16,859 nucleotides of DNA from Hyphomicrobiales bacterium (lineage in GTDB: Bacteria > Pseudomonadota > Alphaproteobacteria > Rhizobiales > Beijerinckiaceae), in assembly GCA_028290595.1 (NCBI GenBank), contig JAQGJO010000201.1, positions 1 through 16,859 of the forward strand, in the 5' to 3' direction. The notes beneath the pieces were generated by a model. It saw nothing but the letters and a program-made list of their open reading frames with translations, did not search any database and was not told the origin of the DNA. Shown piece after piece: positions 1-7,947 of the stretch. A program made the position numbers and the translations under genes. How positions within the stretch are numbered: the first letter of the stretch is position 1; each line of letters begins with the position of its first letter.

Positions 1-1086
1 CGGGCTCAACTGAATCATCTCGCGCGAGACGTTGAGCGGCAGATCCTTGGAATCAACGAGCACGCGGAAGAAGCGCAGCCAGCCCGGTAGCAGATCGCTC
101 TCGTCGGAGATCAGCACGCGGCGTACATAGAGCCGCGACTTTCCCTTGCGCGCCGGATCGAACAGATCGAGCGGCCGCGAACCGGGGACGAAAGCCAGCA
201 CGGTATATTCGTGGCGGCCTTCGGCGCGCCAATGGGCGACGAGCGCCGGCTCATCGAACTGATGCGCGAAGCCGCGATAGAAATCTGTATATTCCTCAGG
301 CGTGATCTCGCTCTTCGATTTCGCCCACAGCGCGCCGCCTTCGGTGAGACGCTGCGGCTCCGCATCGGGCTTGTCGCGCAGCTCGATGGGAATCTGGATC
401 GCGCCGGAATGTTCCTTGATGATGCGCTCGATCTTGTAGGTCTCGAGATAGTCGGTCGAGTCGTCCTTGACGTGCAGCACGACGCGGGCGCCGTGCGGAG
501 GCGCCTGATCTTCGGCAGCGCTCTCGATCGTGTAAGCGCCGAGACCGTCCGATGACCAATGCCACGCACTGGTCTCGCCGGCCTTGCGGGTGAAGACGTC
601 GACTCTGTCGGCGACCATGAAGGCGGAATAGAAGCCGATGCCGAACTGGCCGATCAATTGCGCGGCGCCGGCGCCACCGCCATCGACTTCGCGATCTTCG
701 GTTTCCGTCTTCGGCTTTTCGAGCTTGTCGAGAAAGGCGCGGGTGCCGGAACTGGCGATGGTGCCGAGCGCGCCGACAAGATCGGCGCGGTCCATGCCGA
801 TGCCATTGTCGCTGACGGTGATGGTTTTCGCGTCCTTGTCGAGCACGACTTCGACGCGGAACTGACTGTCCTCACCAAGCAGTTCCGGCGTCTGCAGCGA
901 CAGGTAGCGCAGCTTCTCGCAGGCGTCGGCGCCATTGGAAATCAGTTCGCGAATGAAAATATCGCGGTCGGACTAGATCGAATGCACCATGAGGTGCAGC
1001 AGGCGGGCGACATCCGCCTGGAAGGCGTGAGATTCGGAATTCGCGGCGTCGTTACGAGCCCCGGCATTCGCGGCTGATTCTGTCAC
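1..1086 (-). pseudogene. htpG: HtpG (Hsp90 chaperone), 5' part, interrupted by an in-frame TAG
   Basis: Hsp90-family cytosolic ATP-dependent chaperone. Read from a GTG at 1086, the frame gives 362 codons and runs off the left edge. Visible family marks are LLHLMVHS (about residues 29-36), RELISNGADA (46-55, ATP/Mg-binding Asn51), DNGIGM (93-98), GQFGIGFY (146-153) and LPLNVSREM (349-357). The whole frame is intact except codon 38 (975-973), which is TAG where the family has the Tyr of the 'HS-[IL]-YS' motif. No frameshift was found when every 60-base block was translated. The next in-frame Met is residue 98, so reinitiation there would lose most of the ATP-binding site. The start is GTG because an in-frame stop lies 5 codons upstream and no ATG precedes the conserved region. 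It could be a true nonsense allele, a sequencing error or a read-through codon. Family identity is very sure; the pseudogene status is not. Confidence 0.85.
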
Positions 1087-1194
1087 GGAACATACTCGCT
1101 AAAGCTGAAATTGATCCCGGCTTACGCCGATGGCGCTCATATCGCGGGTATGGTCGCAGGTTTCAAGTGCTGAGTTTAGCGCCCTGAAAAGGCC

Positions 1195-1235
1195 AAAGAA
1201 AAGGGCCAGCAGGGCTGTGAAGCCGCTGCTGGCCC
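1195..1235 (-). terminator. Strong intrinsic terminator, minus strand
   Basis: Perfect 10-bp stem (GGGCCAGCAG 1203-1212 with CTGCTGGCCC 1226-1235), continued by a 4-bp GGCT/AGCC stem with a 4-nt loop and one bulged base. On the minus strand it is followed directly by TTTTCTTT (1202-1195). The plus-strand side has no T-tract, so its polarity is minus. Confidence 0.65.
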
Positions 1236-1314
1236 AGGTATCGCTTGCCCTCGAGGGGCGCTCTTACCAACTGCGATTCCCAGGGGGCTGGGGGGCTGAC
1301 GAAATCCGGGAACC
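1195..1314 (-). ncRNA. Probable small RNA (about 120 nt) ending in an intrinsic terminator
   Basis: This lies in the 450-base gap between htpG and the DUF2794 gene, where no convincing protein gene is seen. Read on the minus strand: a weak promoter-like pair, TTGCCA (1347-1342) and TACGAC (1325-1320) with a 16-base spacer; a stem GGTTCCC (1314-1308) pairing with GGGAATC (1281-1275) around a C-rich loop (two C runs, 1300-1281); a small GCCC/GGGC hairpin; then the strong terminator at 1235-1195. The nearest upstream gene on that side (1537) is on the plus strand, so the terminator has no other obvious transcript to end. A C-rich loop could pair with Shine-Dalgarno sequences, but that is inference. 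I do not recognise a named family. An 84-aa ORF spans the same DNA (1163-1417) with no recognisable domain, so a small protein cannot be excluded. Confidence 0.35.
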
Positions 1315-1536
1315 AGCAAGTCGTACTCAAGAGGCGACTGTTGGCAATATGATCGGGGATCAGGGCGTGCATTCGGCTGGAAAGCGGCGAAACTGTGAAT
1401 TCTTCCCGGCGTTGCATTTTGATGTATTTCGTTGTTTTACAGCATGTTGGGTATTTTTCACGCGGTAATCTCGTGCAGACCGCTCGTGCTTGCCCGGCGC
1501 AGTGCTTAAGTCCACACTACAAATAGTGGAGGCGGG

Positions 1537-2064
1537 ATGACTGATTCATCTGAATTCGATACGAGCGCATTTTCAAGCGAAGTGGACGCCGGTTCGCGTG
1601 AAGAAAATGCGCTCTCTAAAAAAACGAGACGCGTCTTTCCGATCCAGGGGATCGGAAAACGCTATGGCAACGACACGGTGCAACAACTGCATCCGCCAAA
1701 GACTCCACGCAGCCCCATGGCCGAGGTTCCGCAGACGAATTCCGGTCACAGGCCGATTGTTCCGGCGGTGGTTTCGTTCAACCGTCACGAATTGCGCGAG
1801 ATCATGAATCTCTACGGCCGCATGGTCGCCGCTGGCGAATGGCGCGATTACGCCATCGACTTCCTGGCCGAGAAAGCCGTGTTCTCGATTTTTCGCCGCA
1901 CGTCGGAAATGCCGCTCTACCGGATCGAGAAAGATCCGAAGCTGGCGAACAAGCAGGGCGCCTATTCCGTGCTGACGCCGACCGGCCTGATCCTCAAGCG
2001 CGGCCAGGACCTGGCGCGGGTCATCTCGGTGATCGACAAGCGGCTGAAGGTTGTGTCGGGATAG
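1537..2064 (+). CDS. DUF2794 domain protein, 175 aa
   Basis: Small alphaproteobacterial protein of unknown function. Residues about 70-175 match what I know of DUF2794: VVSFNRHELREIMNLYGRMV, then GEWRDYAIDF and a 'PLYRIEKDPKL' to 'GLILKRGQDLARVISVIDKRLK' tail. No signal peptide or membrane segment is visible, so it is probably cytosolic. The ATG at 1537 has a good GGAGG nine bases upstream. This start gives a 60-70-residue, polar, low-similarity N-terminal tail before the domain. An internal ATG at 1717 (MAEVPQ) would give a compact protein nearer to the family's usual length but lacks a clear ribosome binding site. It stands alone, ending just before a terminator shared with the convergent BI-1 gene. 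The domain call is sure; the function is unknown. Confidence 0.8.
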   Translation: MTDSSEFDTSAFSSEVDAGSREENALSKKTRRVFPIQGIGKRYGNDTVQQLHPPKTPRSPMAEVPQTNSGHRPIVPAVVSFNRHELREIMNLYGRMVAAGEWRDYAIDFLAEKAVFSIFRRTSEMPLYRIEKDPKLANKQGAYSVLTPTGLILKRGQDLARVISVIDKRLKVVSG

Positions 2065-2073
2065 CGCAAACAA

Positions 2074-2099
2074 AAAGGCCCCGGTTTCCCGGGGCCTTT
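2074..2099. terminator. Bidirectional intrinsic terminator between convergent genes
   Basis: An 11-bp stem with a TTTC loop (AAAGGCCCCGG at 2074-2084 with CCGGGGCCTTT at 2089-2099), with A-rich sequence on the left and T-rich sequence on the right, ten bases after the DUF2794 stop. It sits before the end of the minus-strand BI-1 gene at 2122 and can serve both transcripts. Confidence 0.85.
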
Positions 2100-2121
2100 C
2101 GTTATTCCTGACCGTGCGCGC

Positions 2122-2865
2122 TTAGTTGCGGCTGCCGGTGAGCGACAGGATGAACTGGAACATGTTGATGAAGTTCAGGTAGAGCGACAGCGCGCCCATG
2201 ACTGAAGCCTTCTGCACCATTTGGCCGTCCTGCGAGATGTAGTCGTAATCTTCCTTCAGGCGCTGCGTATCCCAGGCGGTGAGGCCGGCGAAGATCAGCA
2301 GGCCGATCGCGCTGATGGCGAAGGCCAACACGCCCGAGCCAAGGAAGATGTTGACGATGCTGGCGACGATCAAGCCGATCAGACCCATGACCAGGAACGA
2401 GCCCATGCCCGACAGGCTGCGCTTCGTCGTATAGCCGTAGATGCTGAGGCCGGCGAAGGCCACCGTCGTCACGAACAGAGCCTGCGCGATGCTACCAAGC
2501 TGGAAGATCAAGCCGATGGAGCCGAGCGAAAGTCCCATCGTGGCTGCGAAAGCCCAGAAGGTGACGAGCAGAGACGTGTAGCTCATCTTTTCGAAACGCC
2601 AGGACAGCATGAACACGAACGCCAACGGCGCGAGCATGACGACCCAGCGCAAAGGCGAGGTGTACAGCAGCTGTGCGAGCGCGCTGCTGCGGCCCATCAT
2701 CACGATGCCGGTCGCGACCAGCGCTGAAATGGCCAGCGCCAGGGTCATGTGATTGTAGATGCCAAGCATGTAGGACCGGAGGCCCTGGTCGATGTCGGTT
2801 CTGGTGCCGGTCCGGGCTACGCCCGTACCCCAACGGGCAGATGCGTTGCGATCGAAGTCGGACAT
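2122..2865 (-). CDS. Bax inhibitor-1 / YccA family inner-membrane protein, 247 aa
   Basis: Multi-pass membrane protein of the BI-1 (TMBIM/YccA/YbhL) superfamily; eukaryotic members influence calcium leak and cell death, and bacterial roles are poorly defined. A polar N-terminus (MSDFDRNASARWGTGVA) is followed by about seven hydrophobic segments between residues 33 and 243. Family features include YMLGIYNHMTLALAISAL at the first helix and AWDTQRLKEDYD near the C-terminal part, with Asp residues of the type used for pH sensing. The ATG at 2865 is preferred over the longer frame starting at 2973 because GAGAGGG lies seven bases upstream and the extra 36 residues look unlike the family. A TATTAT box at 2948-2943 is a possible -10 element. 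It is a single gene ending at the shared terminator. Confidence 0.92.
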   Translation of the reverse strand: MSDFDRNASARWGTGVARTGTRTDIDQGLRSYMLGIYNHMTLALAISALVATGIVMMGRSSALAQLLYTSPLRWVVMLAPLAFVFMLSWRFEKMSYTSLLVTFWAFAATMGLSLGSIGLIFQLGSIAQALFVTTVAFAGLSIYGYTTKRSLSGMGSFLVMGLIGLIVASIVNIFLGSGVLAFAISAIGLLIFAGLTAWDTQRLKEDYDYISQDGQMVQKASVMGALSLYLNFINMFQFILSLTGSRN

Positions 2866-3056
2866 TTTACCCTCTCTTCGTTTCCCCCGAAGCCTGATGG
2901 GCCCGGTCGGAAGCAATGACCACTCTGGCCATCGACATGCGCATAATATGGAGAGGGTCGAAGTTATACACAAGAGCCAAATGCCGAGAATCCGCGCGAA
3001 GCGAAAGGCAAGTTAATGCTTAAAATCAGCGCGATGTAGCCTTTTCCGAGGCAAGA

Positions 3057-5663
3057 CTACAGGTCGCGCAGGTGCCTCCCGGGTTTCTCCCCCAGTATCT
3101 TTACGGTGCTGGCGAGGCCGAGCAGAACGCTCACGATCAAGGCAACAAGCGCCGCTGCCGAGGCCGCGCCCCAGGCAAATTGATACTCTTCAAGATGCAT
3201 GACCTTGGTCACGATCGCCCATGAGGCGATGGCGCCGGCCAGCACGCCGAAGACGGCAGTGGCCACACCCAGGATCGAATATTCGAAGATGAGTGCATTC
3301 AACAGCTTGCCGCGCGTGGCGCCCAAGGTCTTGAGGATGACGGAATCGTAGATGCGGGCGCGCTGGCCTGCTGCCAAGGCGCCGCCCAGAACCAGCAGCG
3401 CCGCAGCGAGCGCGATGGCGGTGGCGCCGCGCACCGCAAAGGCAAGCTGATCGGCGATCTTCGATACGGCGTCGAGGGTTTCCTTGACCCTGATGCTGGT
3501 GATGGTCGGGAACGTCGTCGACATGTCCTTGAGCAGCGCGATCTCGCGATTGGCATTGTCGCCGTCGGGAAACGTCGCCGTCGCCAGATGGGTGTGCGGT
3601 GCGCCGGCAAATGTGTTGGGCGAAAACACGAAGACGAAATTGATGCCCATGGTGCGCCAGTTCACGGTGCGCAGATTGGCCACCTTCGCCGAGACGTTGC
3701 GGCCCAGCACATTGACGGTCAGCGTGTCGCCGAGCTTGATGCCGAGGCCCATCGCCACCTCGCGTTCGATCGACACCAGCGGCGGCCCATTATAATCGGC
3801 CGGCCACCAGTTGCCGTCGGTCAGGGTCGATCCATCGGGCAGCGTGGTGGAATAGGTGATGCCGCGGTCGCCTTCGAGAACCCAGGCGGCGTCTTCCTTC
3901 GCCTTGATGTTTTCGGCGCGGGTATCGTTCACCTGCACAAGCCTGCCGCGCATCATCGGCACGCGCTCGACTTTGGCTTCCGGCGCATGTGACTTGAGGA
4001 AGGCGTCGAACTCCGGCGCCTGCCGGTTCTGGATATCCATGAAGAAGAAGCTCGGCGTCTGCCCCGGCATGCCCTGGCGCAATTGCGAGCGGATGTTGAT
4101 GTCGATCAGGGTGAGCGTGGTCAGCAGTGCGAGGCCGAGACCGAGCGCCAGCACGACAGATTGCGTCAGCGCGCCGGGGCGGTGAATGTTGGCGATGGCC
4201 ATGCGCAGCGCCGTGTTCGACGAGCGTGGCGCGCGGCGGGCGATGGCGATGATCGCGGTGCCGACCACGCGGAGCAGCAGCATGCCGCCGAAGGTCGCGA
4301 CGATATAGATGGCGGCGAGCTTGCGATCGCTCGACAGCGCGATGACGGTTGCGACAAGCAGCAGCGAGACGGTGGTCATCATGATCACGTAACGCCGGCG
4401 CAGCCGCACTTTCTGCGCATCGACATGATCGCGAAACAGAGCCGAGACCGGCACGTCATGGGCGCGGCCGATCGGACCGAGCGAGAAGGCGAGCGTCGTC
4501 AGCACACCATAGATCAGGCCCGACAGTGTTTCGGTCGGATAGATCGCGGCCTTGAACGGCACGGGGATGATATCGCCGAAGGCAAAGGAAATCACAAAGG
4601 GTAGCGCCAGCCCGACAACCATGCCGATGGCGATGCCGATGGCGGCCATCAGCAGCACTTCGGCGAGCGCGACGATGAAGATGTCGTGGCCGGTGGCGCC
4701 GAGCGATTTCAAGGTAGCGAAATCGGCATTGCGGCGGTCGATAAAACTGCGCACCGCATTGGCGACGCCGACACCGCCGACGATCAGCGCGGTCAGACCA
4801 ACAAGGGTGAGAAACTGCGTGAAGCGCTCGATGTTCTTTTGAAACTGCGGCGAGACATTGTTGCGCGTGCGGATCTGCCAGCCGGCTTCGGGAAAGCTCT
4901 TTGCCGCCGTCTGCATGACCCGATCGATAGCGGGATCGGGCGCGGCCGCGCCGTTGCGCTCGCCCGGCAGCGACAGGCGATAAGACCAGCGCACCAGCGA
5001 GCCCGGTTGCACGAGGCCGGTCTGCTCCAGCGCGTCCTGCGCCATGATGACGCGCGGGCCAAAGCCAATGCCGCCCGCGAGCTTGTCTGGTTCCGACTTC
5101 AGCACCGCGCGGAATTCGAATTGCGCATCGCCGATGGACAGACGATCGCCGGGCTTGATGTTGAAACGGCTTTGCAGTGTTTCGTCGGCAACGACGCCAA
5201 AGACATCTCCGCGCTTCGCCAGCAGGTCGGCGATCGGCTGCGTGCTGTCGGTCTCGACCGCGCCGATCGACGGATAAGTGGCATCGACGGCCTTGATCTC
5301 GACGAGGGAAGAGGTTGCATCCGCGACGCGGGCCATGGCGCGCATGGTGGCGATCGATGATACATCGCCCTGGCTGCGCAGCCATTGCAGCTCTTGCGGA
5401 TTGGCCTGGCGCTGGATCAACGAGAAGGACACGTCGCCGCCGAGAATGCGGCGGCCTTCGTCGGCCAGCGAGTCGGACAGGCCACGCGAGGTGGCGTTGA
5501 CGCCGACGATGGCGGCGACGCCGAGCGCGATGCAGGCGAGAAAAATCCGGAAGCCGTGCAGGCCGCCGCGCAGGTCCCGCGCGGCAAAGCGCAGCAGCGC
5601 GCGCAACTTCGGCGAGCGCGGAACCGCATCGGCAGAGACCGTATCGGCGGAGATGGCGGTCAT
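3057..5663 (-). CDS. ybbP: ABC transporter permease, FtsX/YbbP type, 868 aa
   Basis: Permease of an envelope-acting ABC system related to E. coli YbbP, whose cargo is not firmly known; it is annotated in databases with lysophospholipase L1 (TesA). The architecture fits: TM1 at about residues 37-56, a large periplasmic MacB-like domain, a first FtsX core block (about 285-310 and two following helices, with the DFATLKSLGATG coupling motif), a central group of helices (AAIYIVATFGGMLLLRVVG and neighbours), a second periplasmic domain, and a second FtsX block near the C-terminus (DSVILKTLGATRGKLL, then three helices). At 868 aa it is slightly longer than YbbP. The start ATG at 5663 lies one base after the TGA of the ATPase gene, so the two are almost certainly translationally coupled. 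Family identity is strong; the transported substrate is unknown. Confidence 0.92.
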   Translation of the reverse strand: MTAISADTVSADAVPRSPKLRALLRFAARDLRGGLHGFRIFLACIALGVAAIVGVNATSRGLSDSLADEGRRILGGDVSFSLIQRQANPQELQWLRSQGDVSSIATMRAMARVADATSSLVEIKAVDATYPSIGAVETDSTQPIADLLAKRGDVFGVVADETLQSRFNIKPGDRLSIGDAQFEFRAVLKSEPDKLAGGIGFGPRVIMAQDALEQTGLVQPGSLVRWSYRLSLPGERNGAAAPDPAIDRVMQTAAKSFPEAGWQIRTRNNVSPQFQKNIERFTQFLTLVGLTALIVGGVGVANAVRSFIDRRNADFATLKSLGATGHDIFIVALAEVLLMAAIGIAIGMVVGLALPFVISFAFGDIIPVPFKAAIYPTETLSGLIYGVLTTLAFSLGPIGRAHDVPVSALFRDHVDAQKVRLRRRYVIMMTTVSLLLVATVIALSSDRKLAAIYIVATFGGMLLLRVVGTAIIAIARRAPRSSNTALRMAIANIHRPGALTQSVVLALGLGLALLTTLTLIDINIRSQLRQGMPGQTPSFFFMDIQNRQAPEFDAFLKSHAPEAKVERVPMMRGRLVQVNDTRAENIKAKEDAAWVLEGDRGITYSTTLPDGSTLTDGNWWPADYNGPPLVSIEREVAMGLGIKLGDTLTVNVLGRNVSAKVANLRTVNWRTMGINFVFVFSPNTFAGAPHTHLATATFPDGDNANREIALLKDMSTTFPTITSIRVKETLDAVSKIADQLAFAVRGATAIALAAALLVLGGALAAGQRARIYDSVILKTLGATRGKLLNALIFEYSILGVATAVFGVLAGAIASWAIVTKVMHLEEYQFAWGAASAAALVALIVSVLLGLASTVKILGEKPGRHLRDL

Positions 5664-5664
5664 G

Positions 5665-6366
5665 TCAGGCGTCCGCCTTCTCGATCGTCGCTGTTGCAGA
5701 ATCTAAATTGCCGGAGCGCAGCCGGATCTGCCGGTCGCAACGGGCGGCGAGCACGAGATCGTGCGTCACCAGCACCAGGGTCGAGCCGCGTTCGCGCTTC
5801 AGGGCGAACAGAAGATCCATGATCGTCGCGCCGGTCGTTTCGTCGAGATTGCCGGTAGGCTCGTCGGCGACGAGGATCGCCGGATTGGGGGCTAATGCGC
5901 GCGCAAGTGCTACTCTTTGCTGTTCGCCGCCGGACAATTGCGCCGGGTAATGGCTGAGGCGTTCGCCCAAGCCCACATTGCGCAATTCCTGAGCGGCGCG
6001 GGTCTCGGCATCGGCGACGCCCGCGAGTTCGAGCGGCACGGCGACATTTTCCAGCGCCGTCATCGTCGGGATCAGGTGGAAAGATTGGAAGACAATGCCG
6101 ATATTGGCGCCGCGGAACTGCGCCAGGGCATCCTCGTTCATGGCGTTGAGGGACTTGCCATACATCGAAATCGTGCCGGAATCAGGCCGCTCCAGCCCGG
6201 CCATGGTCATCAGCAGGGTCGATTTGCCCGATCCGGAAGGGCCGACGAGGCCGACTGCCTCACCGCGGCCTATTTTCAGTGAGAGGCCTTTGAGGATATG
6301 GACACGGGCGCGCCCCTGCCCGAGGCTGAGATGAACATTATCAATTTCAATGACAGGCTGAATCAC
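5665..6366 (-). CDS. ybbA: ABC transporter ATP-binding protein, YbbA/LolD type, 233 aa
   Basis: Cytoplasmic ATPase that powers the FtsX-type permease encoded next to it. All nucleotide-binding motifs are present: Walker A GPSGSGKST (42-50), Q-loop Gln94 in VFQSFHLIPTMTALENV, signature LSGGEQQ (144-150), Walker B ILVADEP (164-170) with catalytic Glu169, and H-loop His202. The 'FHLIPTMTALENVAVPLEL' stretch is typical of the MacB/LolD/YbbA class. Start ATG at 6366. Its stop is one base before the permease start, so this is a two-gene operon. It is divergent from the esterase gene, whose longer candidate starts (6298, 6331) would overlap the 5' end of this gene. Assignment to YbbA rather than LolD rests on the permease type and the tesA neighbour. 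Confidence 0.93.
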   Translation of the reverse strand: MIQPVIEIDNVHLSLGQGRARVHILKGLSLKIGRGEAVGLVGPSGSGKSTLLMTMAGLERPDSGTISMYGKSLNAMNEDALAQFRGANIGIVFQSFHLIPTMTALENVAVPLELAGVADAETRAAQELRNVGLGERLSHYPAQLSGGEQQRVALARALAPNPAILVADEPTGNLDETTGATIMDLLFALKRERGSTLVLVTHDLVLAARCDRQIRLRSGNLDSATATIEKADA

Positions 6367-6420
6367 AGTGGCTTCCCGGCTCGGCCCGGGCGGACCGCCG
6401 GACAGTTGACCACATATGGT

Positions 6421-7095
6421 GTGTCTCGCAACTTCGTCCAGCGTAAGGCGGCGGCGATCACGCGTGTGTTTACACTTGTGTTTATGCTGATGGTGCCTGT
6501 GTTTATGCTGACGGCGCCCTCGCAGGCCTCGGCCGCGACCCGTCTGCTGGCGCTCGGCGACAGTCTGACCGCCGGCTATATGCTGCCGGGCGATGCGCTG
6601 TTTCCTGTCGTTCTGCAGCGGCGGCTACGCGAAGCGGGCCATGATGTCGAGGTCATCAACGCCGGCGTCTCCGGCGATACGTCGAGCGGCGGGCTCGAGC
6701 GCCTCGACTGGGCGATCGGCGATGGCGTCGACGCGGCCATCGTCGAACTCGGCGCCAACGACATGCTGCGCGGTCTCCAGCCGGCAGCAACCGAAAAGAC
6801 GCTCGACGAAATCATGCAGCGGCTCAGCGCGAAAGGCATTCCCGTGCTCATCGCCGGCATGCTGGCCGCGCCCGGCATGGGCAAGGATTTCGAGACGAGT
6901 TTCAACGGCATCTATCCCAAGCTTGCCAAGAAATACGATGCGATTCTCTACCCGTTCTTTCTCGATGGCGTCGCCGGCAATCCGGCGCTGCAGCTCTCCG
7001 ACGGCATGCACCCGACCAAAGCCGGCGTCGAAATCATTGTGGAGCGAATCCTGCCGAGCGTGATCGCGCTTCTTCAACGGGTTCCGAAGAAGTAG
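6421..7095 (+). CDS. tesA: Secreted GDSL/SGNH esterase, TesA (lysophospholipase L1 / arylesterase) type
   Basis: Periplasmic SGNH hydrolase acting on thioesters, aryl esters or lysophospholipids. From the GTG at 6421 (224 aa): basic n-region, hydrophobic core FTLVFMLMVPVFMLTAP and a cleavage site after ASA (residue 38). The SGNH blocks are block I LALGDSLTAGY (nucleophile Ser48), block II NAGVSGDTSSGG (Gly83), block III ELGANDMLRG (Asn113) and block V DGMHPTKAG (Asp194, His197). The start is uncertain. ATG 6331 has GAGG five bases upstream but would put about 30 residues before a normal signal peptide and overlap the ATPase gene by 36 bases; ATG 6298 and TTG 6406 are also in frame. GTG 6421 gives the best signal peptide and leaves 54 bases for divergent promoters, but has a poor ribosome site. 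It pairs with ybbA-ybbP as in E. coli. Confidence 0.88.
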   Translation: MSRNFVQRKAAAITRVFTLVFMLMVPVFMLTAPSQASAATRLLALGDSLTAGYMLPGDALFPVVLQRRLREAGHDVEVINAGVSGDTSSGGLERLDWAIGDGVDAAIVELGANDMLRGLQPAATEKTLDEIMQRLSAKGIPVLIAGMLAAPGMGKDFETSFNGIYPKLAKKYDAILYPFFLDGVAGNPALQLSDGMHPTKAGVEIIVERILPSVIALLQRVPKK

Positions 7096-7282
7096 GATTC
7101 GCATAAGTCCTCACGCTAACTGCCCGGAGGTGCTGTCAGAAGACTGAGACGCGAAGCTGTCATGGATTGGAAATTGGCCGCGAATGGCCAAGCGCGTGAC
7201 CGATCGCAGGCCTGGAGCGGAATCCATTCTACTGCCTCCACTTCAGCGCAAGCCGGTTATCGCAAGCGAGACAGGATATGTC

Positions 7283-7873
7283 ATGCCGAGATTGTTCACC
7301 GGACTGGAACTGCCTGATGACCTCACCGACGATCTGGCGCTGCTGCGCGGCGGCCTTGTGGGTGCGAGATGGATCGAGCCCGAGGATTATCATCTGACCT
7401 TGCGCTTCATCGGCGATATCGGCGATGCGCAAGCCAATGAAGTCTTCGACAAGCTGCAGTCGATACGGCGCGAATCCTTCACCGTCACGCTCGATGGTCT
7501 TACCTCTTTCGGCGGCGAGAAGCCGCGCTCGATCGTGGCGCGGGCGCAGCCGTCGCGAGAACTGCTTGAGCTGCAGGGCGAACATGAACGCGCCATGCGC
7601 CGCATCGGCATGGTTCCGGAATCGCGCAAGTTCACGCCGCATGTCACCCTGGCGCGGTTGCGCAACACGTCGGTGACGGCGGTGGCGGATTGGCTCGGCA
7701 CGCGGGCGCTGTTGCCGAAGCAATTCACGGTGACGAATTTTGTCCTGTTCTCGTCGCGCGCCTCGACCGGCGGCGGCCCCTATGTGTCGGAAGCAAGCTT
7801 CCAGCTCGACCGATCAGCGCTGCGGGTGGGGTACCCGGCGACGGGAGATTACCCAGTAAACCGCGCCCGATAG
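7283..7873 (+). CDS. thpR: RNA 2',3'-cyclic phosphodiesterase (ThpR/LigT), 196 aa
   Basis: 2H-phosphoesterase family enzyme that opens 2',3'-cyclic phosphates on RNA ends; historically called 2'-5' RNA ligase. Both HxTx catalytic motifs are present, HLTL (37-40) and HVTL (120-123). The LFTGLELP start and 'FVLFSSRAS..GGPYV' near the C-terminus fit the family. The ATG at 7283 is chosen because MPRLFTGLELP matches the family start and AGGA lies about eight bases upstream; the frame is open back to 7184. The last 19 residues (about 178-196) are encoded by copy A of a 71-bp direct repeat (7814-7884) and extend past the normal end of the domain, so the C-terminus looks like read-out into what is antisense coding sequence in the other copy. 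Activity should not depend on this tail. Confidence 0.9.
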   Translation: MPRLFTGLELPDDLTDDLALLRGGLVGARWIEPEDYHLTLRFIGDIGDAQANEVFDKLQSIRRESFTVTLDGLTSFGGEKPRSIVARAQPSRELLELQGEHERAMRRIGMVPESRKFTPHVTLARLRNTSVTAVADWLGTRALLPKQFTVTNFVLFSSRASTGGGPYVSEASFQLDRSALRVGYPATGDYPVNRAR

Positions 7874-7884
7874 CGCCGCGCAGA
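7814..7884. repeat. 71-bp direct repeat, copy A
   Basis: Identical at 67 of 71 positions to 8579-8649 in the same orientation, 765 bases apart. It encodes the last residues and stop of thpR on the plus strand. On the minus strand it still reads as an intact copy of the last 22 residues and stop of the membrane-protein gene that truly ends in copy B. Three of the four differences are silent in that minus-strand frame. Confidence 0.9.
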
Positions 7885-7947
7885 GGCTCGGTCGGATCGA
7901 AGGGGTCCGCCAGGAGGTGTCAAATTCACCTGCCCGACTTGCCCTTT

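Noticed and set aside
559..1077. 172-aa plus-strand ORF opposite htpG
   Set aside because: The minus-strand frame has unmistakable Hsp90 motifs throughout; the plus frame is its shadow, kept open by GC bias.
1253..1275. A minus-strand stretch resembling a tRNA D-arm (CAGTTGGTAAGAGCGC)
   Set aside because: No acceptor stem, anticodon arm or T-arm with a GGTTCGAATCC-like sequence follows at tRNA spacing, so it is not a tRNA gene and probably chance similarity.
1195..1420. 6S RNA or tmRNA in the htpG/DUF2794 gap
   Set aside because: I could not find the long closing stem and central bubble of 6S, or a tmRNA tag and acceptor end. Left as an unassigned small RNA.
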